The notes under the pieces are model-generated. The model was not told the DNA's origin. It worked only from the letters and a program-made list of their open reading frames with translations, and did not search any database. The position numbers were made by a program, and so were the translations under genes. From contig CAZQVV010000047.1 of NCBI GenBank assembly GCA_964596835.1, positions 1 to 19,490 of the forward strand: DNA of 19,490 bases, written 5' to 3'. Below are positions 1 through 7,305 of this stretch, one piece after another (position 1 is the stretch's first letter; every line of letters begins with the position of its first letter). Source of the DNA: JAADGZ01 sp964596835. Lineage in GTDB: Bacteria > Pseudomonadota > Gammaproteobacteria > UBA6429 > Thiohalophilaceae.

Positions 1-14
1 CGTTCGTGGTGACC

Positions 15-121
15 CCTTCGACAGGCTTCCTTCGACAGGCTTCCTTCGACAGGCTCAGGACGAACGGTTGTTTAATCCGTTACACTCTTAAAGTGGACCG
101 GCATTTAAAGTGGACCGGCAT
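15..121. repeat. Dispersed intergenic repeat, copy A, with internal tandem duplications
   Basis: Three 14-bp units CCTTCGACAGGCTT/C stand head to tail at 15-28, 29-42 and 43-56. They are followed by CAGGACGAACGG and TTGTTTAATCC. Then TTAAAGTGGACCGGCAT occurs twice in tandem (88-104 and 105-121). The same string order recurs at 5888-5938 and 6150-6190, and a piece of it in reverse orientation at 9217-9243. The CCTTCGACAAGCTCAGG core resembles a repeat common in the intergenic DNA of many environmental proteobacteria (from memory). From 122 to 183 I see only degenerate GCTAC-rich sequence and no gene. Confidence 0.75.
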
Positions 122-183
122 TAGGAACGCTTGTTTAGCTACTCGCTACCTGAATTTCCCCGCTACCCGCCACTGGCTACTTG

Positions 184-930
184 TCACTGTAGTTGCGCCA
201 TAACTTCTTCAGAAAAATCGGCATTGGTGTAGACGTTCTGTACGTCGTCCAGATCTTCCAGTGCGTCTACCAGGCGCATGACCTTTTCGGCATCTTCAAG
301 CGCCATGTCCACGCTGGTGGAGGGCGTCATAGTGATTTCCGCCATTTCTGCCTCCAGACCCGCCGCGGTCATCGCATCCTTGACGTTCATGAATTCATCC
401 GGTGAAGTCAACACGTCAATCGAGCCATCGCCATGGGTCTGCACATCATCGGCACTGGCTTCCAGCGCCACGTCCATGATTTTTTCTTCATCACTACCGG
501 CCGCAAAGGTCAGGGTGCCGGTTTTGGTGAACAGATAGGCCACAGAACCATCGGTGCCCAGATTACCACCGGCCTTGCTAAAGGCATGACGAACCTCGGC
601 TACCGTGCGGTTGCGGTTGTCAGTCAGGCAATCCACCATCACCGCCAGGCCGTTGGGACCATAGCCTTCATAGCGAACTTCTTCATAATTTTCACCCTCA
701 TTGGCGCCCGCGCCACGCTTGATCGCACGCTCGATGGTGTCCTTGGTCATGTTGCCGCTCAGGCCTTTGTCAATGGCCGCCCGCAAACGCGGGTTGGAAT
801 CCGGATCCGGCCCACCCATGCGCGCCGCCACGGTAATTTCCCGGATCAGCTTGGTAAACAGCTTGCCCCGCCTGGAATCCTGGGCTTTCTTGCGGTGCTG
901 AATATTCGCCCATTTGCTGTGTCCGGCCAT
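184..930 (-). CDS. yebC: YebC/PmpR (TACO1) family protein
   Basis: This 248-aa protein has the usual family length. It starts MAGHSKWANIQHRKKAQDSR and continues KLFTKLIREITVAAR, the N-terminal signature of the YebC/TACO1 family. The middle has the GYGPNGLAVMVDCLTDNRNR block. Family members were long annotated as transcriptional regulators (PmpR). More recent work on the family points to a translation role at ribosomes stalled on difficult sequences such as proline runs. The protein is cytosolic, with no signal or membrane segment. The start at 930 is the family start, with AGGGG about 7 nt upstream. A TAAAAT -10-like box (minus strand, near 972-979) could serve it. In many gammaproteobacteria yebC precedes ruvC; that position would lie beyond the window's left edge, so this cannot be checked here. 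Confidence 0.95.
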   Translation of the reverse strand: MAGHSKWANIQHRKKAQDSRRGKLFTKLIREITVAARMGGPDPDSNPRLRAAIDKGLSGNMTKDTIERAIKRGAGANEGENYEEVRYEGYGPNGLAVMVDCLTDNRNRTVAEVRHAFSKAGGNLGTDGSVAYLFTKTGTLTFAAGSDEEKIMDVALEASADDVQTHGDGSIDVLTSPDEFMNVKDAMTAAGLEAEMAEITMTPSTSVDMALEDAEKVMRLVDALEDLDDVQNVYTNADFSEEVMAQLQ

Positions 931-1101
931 AAATTAACCCCTGCTGCTTATGCCTGTTAAATCAGGGTGGAATTTTATCATGATGCAAGGGCAAAGACAC
1001 AAAATTAAAGCGTCAGTAAACCCTGATATAGATGGGATGGGGTGACGTTGCTGTGCAGCGCTTCAGTAGTCAAAGGGGTCAGCAACAAATCGTAATCACT
1101 C

Positions 1102-2196
1102 TCATTTGTCACCGATCCCTTTGACCCGTCCCTTTGACACGTCCCCCTGCTCGATGTGTACCGCATGACTGTGCCTGAGCGCCGGGTTCTCGGTAATACG
1201 TAGCACCCCCTTCTCATCCTGCATAAACAGCACCTTGAGATGGTGGGTTCGCGCCGCGGCCATGCCCCGTGCGTCACCCAGACACAATATCGCGGTTGCC
1301 CACGCATCACCCACCCTCGGGTCGGTGTCAAAAACCGTGGCCGAAACCAGATCGTGCGTCACCGGTCTGCCGGTGCGGGGATCCAGGATATGCGAATAAA
1401 CCTTGCCATTGGCATCGAAAAAACGCTGGTAGGTGCCGGAGGTATTGATCGAGACCCCGTGTTCATCCTCTATCGTCACTATCTTCTGCGGCGTCAGTGG
1501 TCCGGGTACCGGCTTCTCGATAGCGATACGCCATTTCTGCTGCCTCGGTTTGTGTCCCTTGACCAGCATATCACCCCCAAACTCAACGATGTAATTGTGT
1601 ATCCCATGGCGCTCCAGAACCTGCGCCAGTCTCCAGATGCTGTAACCCTCGCCTACCGATGACATGTCGATGGTCAAAGTCGGCAAAGTCTTGCGTACAC
1701 GGTTCTTCGCAACATCGATCGCCACATGATCGAAGCCGATCTCACCCAGCACTGCCGCAATATCCCGTGCAGGCGGGACATGGGGCGTATGTGTGCGAAA
1801 ACCCCAGAGGTCGAACAGCGGTGCAATGGTCGGATCGTAGCACCCCCCCGAGGCTTGGTAGACCGTGCGCTCGATGCCCAACAGGTGGATCACTGCGGGC
1901 GGCAGGCGATACCAGTCCGTCGACTGCCGGTGATTGAACCGCGCAATATCCGAGTCGTCCCGGTAGTTGGAGATCGCCTTGTCGATTTTGGCAAGCTCCG
2001 CGTCAACCTCAGCCGACAGCGCAGCTGGACGCACCGTCGGCACAGACCACCATGTGAGGTGATAGGTCGTGCCCTCGGCAAAACCATTGAGTCTCTGCAA
2101 GGACGGTGGCCTGCTACAGGCCGGCGTGGCCAGCAACACGACAAGTGCCAAGAAAGCGCTAATGCCGAACGCCAAGTCCCGCCTGCCCTTAAGCAT
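1102..2196 (-). CDS. apbE: FAD:protein FMN transferase, ApbE family lipoprotein
   Basis: The enzyme attaches FMN to Thr/Ser residues of periplasmic or membrane redox proteins such as NqrB/NqrC or RnfG, using FAD and Mg2+. Residues 1-27 form a lipoprotein signal ending TPAC, with Cys27 as the lipidated residue; the lipobox is slightly atypical. Family motifs are in order: FAEGTTYHLTWW, YDPTIAPLFDLWGF, IDMSSVGEGYSIWRLAQ, VEFGGDMLVKG, SINTSGTYQRFF, YSHILDPRTGRPV and GDAWATAILCLG. The start has GAGGTGA six bases upstream. No Nqr or Rnf target gene is in the window, so the substrate is unknown. The last 13 residues (DVSKGRVKGIGDK) are encoded by a 13-bp direct repeat typical of intergenic DNA, so the native C-terminus may have been replaced. 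It lies between yebC and radA with repeat-like flanks on both sides. Confidence 0.93.
   Translation of the reverse strand: MLKGRRDLAFGISAFLALVVLLATPACSRPPSLQRLNGFAEGTTYHLTWWSVPTVRPAALSAEVDAELAKIDKAISNYRDDSDIARFNHRQSTDWYRLPPAVIHLLGIERTVYQASGGCYDPTIAPLFDLWGFRTHTPHVPPARDIAAVLGEIGFDHVAIDVAKNRVRKTLPTLTIDMSSVGEGYSIWRLAQVLERHGIHNYIVEFGGDMLVKGHKPRQQKWRIAIEKPVPGPLTPQKIVTIEDEHGVSINTSGTYQRFFDANGKVYSHILDPRTGRPVTHDLVSATVFDTDPRVGDAWATAILCLGDARGMAAARTHHLKVLFMQDEKGVLRITENPALRHSHAVHIEQGDVSKGRVKGIGDK
1117..1142. repeat. 13-bp tandem direct repeat forming the 3' end of apbE
   Basis: CCCTTTGACCCGT (1117-1129) is followed directly by CCCTTTGACACGT (1130-1142), 12 of 13 identical. It lies in the last codons of apbE. 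About 45 bp downstream of the apbE coding direction, near 1072-1081, is a further CAAAGGGGTCAG. These strings look like the edge sequences of small repeat elements rather than coding sequence. Confidence 0.7.
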
Positions 2197-2240
2197 CGGT
2201 CACCTCATCGGGAATACGATATGTACAAGGCCAATAACAC

Positions 2241-2275
2241 ATTTTAAATCACTCCGACCCCTTTAATTTTTAATT
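2241..2275. repeat. Possible remnant of a small transposable/REP-type element between apbE and radA
   Basis: On the minus strand this reads AATTAAAGGGGTCGGAGTGATTT. That closely resembles the AAATTAAAGGGGTCAGAGT... strings I associate with the surroundings of REP-type (Y1) transposases and their debris. A related AGAGTGATT and GACCCCTTTGA pair sits on the other side of apbE (about 1070-1105). No transposase gene is present. The assignment rests on recall of the motif and is weak. Confidence 0.35.
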
Positions 2276-2285
2276 GGTAGACCGC

Positions 2286-3653
2286 TCAGGACGTGGCGGC
2301 TAACGCCTCGGCCAGGGTCGAGGCCGTCATCACGTCAATGCCGGGCACGGCCTTGCGCGGGGCATTGCCTTTGGGGATCAAGGCCTGTTTAAACCCATGC
2401 TTGGCGGCTTCCTGCAACCGTTCGATGCCATTGGGCACCGGGCGAATTTCTCCAGCCAGGCCGATTTCACCAAACACGACCATATCCTGCGGCAGGTTAC
2501 GATTGCGCAGGCTCGACACCAGCGCCAGCACGACGGCCAGATCGATGCCGGTTTCCGTCACCCGCACGCCGCCGACCACATTGGCGAAAACATCCTGATC
2601 ATAGGTGGCAATACCGCCGTGGCGGTGCAGCACCGCCAGCAGCATGGCCAGACGGTTATGGTCCAGCCCGGTCGTGACCCGCCGCGGATTGCCTAAATGG
2701 GATTCGTCCACCAGCGCCTGCACCTCCACCAACAGGGGCCGTCGGCCTTCCAGAGTCACCATGATCACGCTGCCGGGGACTTCGTCTTCGTGACGGGAGA
2801 GGAAAATGGCCGACGGATTGACTACTTCTTTCAAGCCCTTGTCGGTCATGGCAAACACGCCCAGTTCATTGACCGCGCCAAAACGGTTTTTGATCGCCCG
2901 GATCAGCCGATAACGGCTGCCGCTGTCCCCTTCAAAATAAAGTACTGTATCCACCATATGCTCCAGCACCCGTGGCCCGGCCAGCGTGCCTTCCTTGGTG
3001 ACATGGCCCACCAGAAACAGGGCCGTGCCCGTCTGCTTGGCGTAGCGCACCAACTGGGCGGCGCTTTCCCGCACTTGCGCGACGGCGCCCGGCGCGGACT
3101 GAATTAGATCGGTGTACACGGTTTGGATAGAGTCAATCACCATCACCTGCGGTTTTTCCTTCTGCGCCACCGCGAGAATATTCTCAATCCGGGTTTCCGC
3201 CAGCATTTTCAGATCCGAGGTGGGCAGGCCGAGGCGATGGGCGCGTAAACTCACCTGCTGCAAAGATTCTTCCCCGGTGATGTAAAGCGCATTATCCTGC
3301 GCGGCCATCCCCACCAGGGTCTGCAATAACAGGGTGGACTTGCCTATACCCGGATCGCCACCGATCAACACCACCGATCCGGTCACCAGCCCGCCTCCCA
3401 GAACCCGGTCAAACTCCGTAATCCCGGTTTGCTGCCGTTGCGTATCATCGGCGTCGATCTCCTGCAGACGCTGCACCGCGCCAGCGTTACCGGTGCCAGC
3501 AAAGCCGCTGAAACGAGCATTGGCCTTTGACGGCGTCACGGCCACCACTTCAGTCAACGTGTTCCAGGCGGCGCAGTCTGGACACTGCCCCACCCATTTG
3601 GGGGTCTCGCCACCACAGGCACTACAACTGAATACGGTTCGGGATCGGGACAT
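2286..3653 (-). CDS. radA: DNA repair protein RadA (branch-migration helicase)
   Basis: RadA is a RecA/DnaB-like ATPase that drives branch migration of recombination intermediates in the cytosol. The 455 residues show a four-cysteine zinc finger (Cys10, 13, 24, 27), a Walker A GGDPGIGKST at 98-107, a Walker B region VMVIDSIQTVY at about 170-180, and the RadA-specific KNRFG motif at 255-259. A Lon-protease-like C-terminal domain follows, with GEIGLAGEIRPVPNG. Length is normal. I chose ATG at 3653 because MSRSRTVFSCSACG matches family N-termini. A TTG two codons upstream (3659) is possible and is better spaced from a weak GGAAAA ribosome site. The gene is divergent from the sensor gene starting at 3821, with 167 bp between them. 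Confidence 0.97.
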   Translation of the reverse strand: MSRSRTVFSCSACGGETPKWVGQCPDCAAWNTLTEVVAVTPSKANARFSGFAGTGNAGAVQRLQEIDADDTQRQQTGITEFDRVLGGGLVTGSVVLIGGDPGIGKSTLLLQTLVGMAAQDNALYITGEESLQQVSLRAHRLGLPTSDLKMLAETRIENILAVAQKEKPQVMVIDSIQTVYTDLIQSAPGAVAQVRESAAQLVRYAKQTGTALFLVGHVTKEGTLAGPRVLEHMVDTVLYFEGDSGSRYRLIRAIKNRFGAVNELGVFAMTDKGLKEVVNPSAIFLSRHEDEVPGSVIMVTLEGRRPLLVEVQALVDESHLGNPRRVTTGLDHNRLAMLLAVLHRHGGIATYDQDVFANVVGGVRVTETGIDLAVVLALVSSLRNRNLPQDMVVFGEIGLAGEIRPVPNGIERLQEAAKHGFKQALIPKGNAPRKAVPGIDVMTASTLAEALAATS

Positions 3654-3820
3654 AAACAAAAATTTTCCAATTTAATTTGGCAACTAAATGTAGCACAGTT
3701 TGTCTTTTATCCTGTTATTATCCCATCTGCTATTACGTGAGCAAAGTCAGCATGTGGCTTCATTGACGATGGCATAATGTATGCCTCAATAAAACAGGAC
3801 GTTACGATACAAGCCTAATT

Positions 3821-4792
3821 ATGTCGTGGTTTGAACAAACTATTCGTGAAAAAAAACAGACCTTACGCCTGCTGACTGCCGGGCCGATGGCCGAGCTGGC
3901 CCAAGTCTGCGTGGCTGACTGGAATGACAGCGACAAGCTGGACAGGCTGCTGCAGGAGAACATCCCGCTGCTGCCTCATTGTCATCTGATCTATGCGGTC
4001 AATACAAAGGGCCGTCTGATTTCTTCCAATATTAACGCTTCTAATGTGGATACCAGCTGGCGCGGCACGGATCTCTCGGATCGTCCCTACCTTAAAACCA
4101 GCCTGCCTTATCAGGGTTATACTATTTCCCAGGTCTATGTGAGCCGCCAGACCCTGTCATTCTGTATCAGCGTCATGCATCCCGTGCGCGAGGGCATGAC
4201 TGTATTAGGGTTTGTCGCCGCCGATTTTGATGTGGATGATCTGCCCGCTTCAAAGGAAAATGCGGCAGAGAAAGATCAGGAATGGAAGCAATACAAGGGT
4301 GATCCGGCCATTCGCAGCACCCTGTTTATGCAGGAACGGGCGCTAAGCGCCATGGACCGGTGTCTGGACGAAGTCATGGACATCATTATCGATATGATGC
4401 AGCATCACGGCATATTTCACACCAAGATTCATTTTTCCAGTTCCCGCGCCTCTTTCTGGTCCATGGATGATCCCTACACCTATCATGTCAATATGGTGGA
4501 TGAACTGATCAATCCGGATCGCTGTCTGGCCTATCCCCGCCAACCGCTCAGTGAACGCGCTCAGGTCAATCACGATGACATCGCCCGGGTGCTGAACCTG
4601 TTCAAGGAACTGCGCAACGCGGATGAAACCATCTATTTGCGCTCATCTTCGTTTAACATCGTCAATGGCATCGTCGGCCTGACCTTTTCCTGTGATGGTT
4701 CGCATTATGTGCCCTATCGGGAATTTCTGAGCAAGAACATTGAATTCTGGTTTGGCGGCAACCAGCAAACAGAAAAAAGTTGCTCTAAATAG
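3821..4792 (+). CDS. Soluble PDC/Cache-type sensor-domain protein with an uncharacterised C-terminal domain
   Basis: The gene encodes 323 aa. Residues about 8-142 look like a PDC/Cache sensor: IYAVNTKGRLISSNI, then RGTDLSDRPYLKTSL, then a strand-rich TISQVYVSRQTLSFCISVMHPV and VLGFVAADFDVDDL. Cache domains normally sense small molecules outside the cell between two membrane helices. Here I see no signal peptide and no membrane segment, so the protein should be cytosolic. Residues about 155-323 form a second domain that I do not recognise. It has the pattern RALSAMDRCLDEVMDIIIDMM, then strands with HFSSSRASFWSMDD, and ends NIEFWFGGNQQ. There is no kinase, GGDEF, EAL or methyl-accepting module. 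The ATG at 3821 has only a weak upstream AGGA. The plus-strand methyltransferase starts 174 bp downstream. Confidence 0.8.
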   Translation: MSWFEQTIREKKQTLRLLTAGPMAELAQVCVADWNDSDKLDRLLQENIPLLPHCHLIYAVNTKGRLISSNINASNVDTSWRGTDLSDRPYLKTSLPYQGYTISQVYVSRQTLSFCISVMHPVREGMTVLGFVAADFDVDDLPASKENAAEKDQEWKQYKGDPAIRSTLFMQERALSAMDRCLDEVMDIIIDMMQHHGIFHTKIHFSSSRASFWSMDDPYTYHVNMVDELINPDRCLAYPRQPLSERAQVNHDDIARVLNLFKELRNADETIYLRSSSFNIVNGIVGLTFSCDGSHYVPYREFLSKNIEFWFGGNQQTEKSCSK

Positions 4793-4966
4793 AAACCTCT
4801 ACTCCCGCATGCTTGTATGAGAGTGCCGCGCAACGCTTTGTAAAACAGAAAGTTTGTTTGACATTGTTGTGACATTTCTGTGAGGCCTTATTCTCGCGAG
4901 TAGCAGAGTGCGATTACCGGCCTTTTACTGTATCTTGGCCATTATCCAGAGAAAGCAGGCTTGAGC

Positions 4967-5782
4967 ATGACCGATATCTACAGCGCATTTACCGGCAATA
5001 TCCCGGAAAACTATGATCGTTATCTTGGGCCGATCTTCTTCCACCGCTGTGCCGAAGATCTTGCGGCACGCATTGCTGGCGGGCAGGCGCAGCAGGTTCT
5101 GGAAATTGCAGCAGGCACCGGTATTGCCACCCGTTACCTGCGCGACCAGTTACCGGACGAGGCTCACATTACCGCCAGTGATCTGAATAATGACATGCTC
5201 AGACACGCACAGCAGAAATTTTCTGCTGCGGAAAATATCAGCTTTCAGGTTGCCAATGCCATGGCGCTACCGTTTGAAGAGAGACAATTCGACGTGGTGA
5301 CCTGCCAGTTTGGCATCATGTTCTGTGCCGACAAGCTTCAGGCCTTTGATGAAGCGCATCGCGTACTCTGCCAGGATGGCCGTCTGCTGTTCAGCATCTG
5401 GGATGCCCTGGAACACAACCCCCTACCCCGTGTCATCAACGAAATGCTGGCTGAACTTTTTGATGGCGATGCCCCCGCCTTTCTTCAGCTTCCGTTTGGC
5501 TACCATGATCAGGCGCAGATCCGTCACGATCTGGAAAAATCCGGTTTCACCGATGTGCAATTTACGACGCTGGAGGGTGAATGTGTTTTTTCCAAGCCGA
5601 AAAACGCTGCGCTAGGGATGGTGACAGGCTCACCATTAGGACTTGAAATAGAGCAACGAGGCGATATGGCTATCGACGATGTCGTGGATAAAGTAATGGA
5701 CAGGCTAAAGACAACATTTGGTGAACGTGATTGCCGTGTCCCCATGCGCTGGACTGTGATTGCGGCTAGTCGGGTTGACTGA
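4967..5782 (+). CDS. Class I SAM-dependent methyltransferase (UbiE-like, Methyltransf_11 type), substrate unknown
   Basis: This 271-aa protein has a typical Rossmann-type methyltransferase core. The SAM-binding motif I is VLEIAAGTGIA (44-54), the acidic strand-2 end is TASDLNNDML (about 69-78), and the post-II region is ANAMALPFEERQFDVV (97-111). After that come AHRVLCQDGRLLFSIWD and a C-terminal part typical of small-molecule methyltransferases. It is cytosolic, with no membrane segment. I chose ATG 4967 because GCAGG lies seven bases upstream; a TTG at 4961 is the alternative. A perfect TTGACA stands at 4858-4863, but I could not place a convincing -10 box behind it. Neighbours give no pathway, so the substrate cannot be named. 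Confidence 0.88.
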   Translation: MTDIYSAFTGNIPENYDRYLGPIFFHRCAEDLAARIAGGQAQQVLEIAAGTGIATRYLRDQLPDEAHITASDLNNDMLRHAQQKFSAAENISFQVANAMALPFEERQFDVVTCQFGIMFCADKLQAFDEAHRVLCQDGRLLFSIWDALEHNPLPRVINEMLAELFDGDAPAFLQLPFGYHDQAQIRHDLEKSGFTDVQFTTLEGECVFSKPKNAALGMVTGSPLGLEIEQRGDMAIDDVVDKVMDRLKTTFGERDCRVPMRWTVIAASRVD

Positions 5783-5832
5783 GTTAGAGGCAACTATTCA
5801 CCATAAAATCAAACGTCAGCTTAAAATCCTGG

Positions 5833-5854
5833 TTCCCACGCTCCGGCGTGGGAA
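5833..5854. repeat. GTTCCCACGC palindrome (dispersed hairpin)
   Basis: TTCCCACGC (5833-5841) and GCGTGGGAA (5846-5854) form a perfect 9-bp stem with a 4-nt loop. The sequence is of a kind often found repeated between genes in beta- and gammaproteobacteria. No T-tract follows, so I do not call it an intrinsic terminator. It lies 51 bp after the methyltransferase stop and might still end or stabilise that transcript. Confidence 0.6.
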
Positions 5855-5887
5855 TCGGAGGTGATACCCATATTTTAAGGCTACCAA

Positions 5888-5938
5888 CCCTTCGACAAGC
5901 TCAGGGCGAACGGTTGTTTAATCCATTGCACTCTTAAA
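5888..5938. repeat. Dispersed intergenic repeat, copy B, left part
   Basis: CCCTTCGACAAGCTCAGGGCGAACGG is followed by TTGTTTAATCC, a few variable bases and CACTCTTAAA. It matches copy A (43-93) almost base for base. It stops at CTCTTAAA, where copy A goes on to TGGACCGGCATT. The continuation is found instead at 6150-6190. Confidence 0.75.
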
Positions 5939-6149
5939 GCTAAGGGATCCCCACAAAATAATGTTTAACATTAAACCGATAAAAGAAATATCCGCCAATG
6001 AGCGCGAATAAACGCCACTCTTTTATGTTGATGTGCCTGCGGCGCAGAATACAACCATGAATGCTTTTGCCTTTATTGGCTTATATTCGCGTTCACTGGC
6101 GGACAGATAAGCGTTTGGTTTTTAGAAAATATTCGTGGGAATACATCAG
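5939..6149. mobile_element. 211-bp MITE-like insertion with internal inverted repeat
   Basis: The segment is bracketed by the 8-bp direct repeat CTCTTAAA (5931-5938 and 6150-6157). It interrupts a repeat that is continuous in copy A near the window start. Inside it, 5989-6016 and 6078-6105 are inverted repeats matching at 23 of 28 positions (core TCCGCCA... and GCGCGAAT...), with a 61-nt loop. Near both ends there is a short inverted match of the AT[CT]CCCAC[AG]AA type, offset by one base. No ORF of useful size lies inside. The size, the possible target duplication and the imperfect end repeats fit a non-autonomous miniature element. The call rests only on this comparison. Confidence 0.5.
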
Positions 6150-6190
6150 CTCTTAAAATAGACTGGCATTAGAAACGCTTATTCAGGCTA
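6150..6190. repeat. Dispersed intergenic repeat, copy B, right part
   Basis: CTCTTAAAATAGACTGGCATTAGAAACGCTT continues the copy-A string TTAAAGTGGACCGGCATTAGGAACGCTT with a few substitutions. It is the missing second half of the repeat begun at 5888. The remaining bases to the alr stop (6191-6213) show nothing I can name. Confidence 0.65.
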
Positions 6191-6213
6191 TTCAAAACAA
6201 TTTATGATACGAG

Positions 6214-7305
6214 CTAATCCTGATAGATAAAATTAACCCGCGGCGCCATACGGCAAAATAATTCATACGCTATGCTGCCGATCTTTTCCGCCACATCATC
6301 GACAGGCTGAATGGCACCCTCAATACCCTTGCCCCAAAGCAAAACAGGATCCCCCCTCTTCGCTTCGGGGCATTCGCGCAGATCAATGCCGAGCATATCC
6401 ATCGATACGCGTCCGACGATACCGGCGCGCCGGTTATTTATGAGAACCGGAGTGCGCTCAGGCGCATGACGCGGATAACCATCGCCATAACCGATAGCGG
6501 CGATGCCTATGCGCATATCCTCAGGACAGCGCCAGCGGCTGCCGTAGCCCACGGCCTCGCCTTTTTTACATTCATTGATAGTCATCAAGCGGGTTTCCAG
6601 ACTCATCACCGGTTGCAGATCCCAGTCCGCAGCGCGGCTGCCGATAAAGGGGGAAGCGCCATAGAGCATAATCCCAGGGCGAACCCAGTGGCGGCGCGTA
6701 GCGGGCCACCCCAGCAGGCCGGCGGAATTGGCGATACTGTGTTCACCTTCGAGATCCGCGACCGCGCGCTCAAAACGGCGGCATTGCTCCTCGGTGCCCG
6801 GACTACCACGATCATCCGCATTGGCCAGATGGGTCATCAGCACGGGCATACCCGCGACAGCAGGGCATTCACGCAGTTGCCGGTATGCCGACTGAACAGC
6901 TTCCGGACGGAAACCCAATCGGTGCATGCCGGTATCAATCTTCAACCAGACGCCAAGCGGATCACCCGCCACCTGTTGCAAGAGTCTAATCTGCTCGGCC
7001 TGATGCACCACCAGTTGCAACCGATGCTGCTGCGCCAGTTGCAGCTCATCCTGATTATTAACGCCTTCGAGCAGCAAAATATCTTTGCGAATACCCGCCT
7101 CGCGCAGGCACAGTGCTTCAGAAATACGCGCCACGCCAAAGGCATCTGCGGCTTCCAGGGCCTGCGCCACACGTAACATGCCGTGCCCGTAGGCATTGGC
7201 CTTGATCACGGCCAGTTGTTTTGAATCGGGGGCATAACGGCGAGCCAGCGCCAGGTTGTGTCGCAGGGCCGAGAGATCAATCCGCGCCTGCGGGGCGCAA
7301 CTCAT
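6214..7305 (-). CDS. alr: Alanine racemase
   Basis: This PLP enzyme interconverts L- and D-alanine for peptidoglycan synthesis in the cytosol. The 363 aa are of normal length. The PLP-binding lysine is in AVIKANAYGHG (Lys35), at the start of the TIM-barrel domain. The catalytic tyrosine region is IGYGDGYPR (about 271-279), and GRVSMDMLGIDL is the conserved C-terminal domain motif. The ATG at 7305 overlaps the dnaB stop by four bases (ATGA), so the two genes are very likely translationally coupled and co-transcribed. The dnaB-alr pairing is also seen in Pseudomonas. It could be called DadX instead, but no dadA is adjacent, so the housekeeping alr name is preferred. Confidence 0.96.
   Translation of the reverse strand: MSCAPQARIDLSALRHNLALARRYAPDSKQLAVIKANAYGHGMLRVAQALEAADAFGVARISEALCLREAGIRKDILLLEGVNNQDELQLAQQHRLQLVVHQAEQIRLLQQVAGDPLGVWLKIDTGMHRLGFRPEAVQSAYRQLRECPAVAGMPVLMTHLANADDRGSPGTEEQCRRFERAVADLEGEHSIANSAGLLGWPATRRHWVRPGIMLYGASPFIGSRAADWDLQPVMSLETRLMTINECKKGEAVGYGSRWRCPEDMRIGIAAIGYGDGYPRHAPERTPVLINNRRAGIVGRVSMDMLGIDLRECPEAKRGDPVLLWGKGIEGAIQPVDDVAEKIGSIAYELFCRMAPRVNFIYQD

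Noticed and set aside
433..960. A 175-aa plus-strand ORF opposite yebC
   Set aside because: It is antisense to a clear YebC protein and matches no family pattern.
961..1027. 8-bp inverted repeat ATCAGGGT/ACCCTGAT upstream of yebC
   Set aside because: The arms are 51 nt apart with no T-run or second motif. Chance is a sufficient explanation.
4864..4885. CRP-like site around TTGTGACATTTCTGTGAG
   Set aside because: The two TGTGA strings are in direct, not inverted, orientation, so it is not a CRP palindrome.
4858..4893. Full promoter for the methyltransferase gene
   Set aside because: TTGACA is perfect, but no acceptable -10 box appears 15-19 bp downstream.
5833..5854. Intrinsic terminator for the methyltransferase gene
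   Set aside because: The hairpin is perfect but no T-run follows, and the sequence looks like a common dispersed palindrome.
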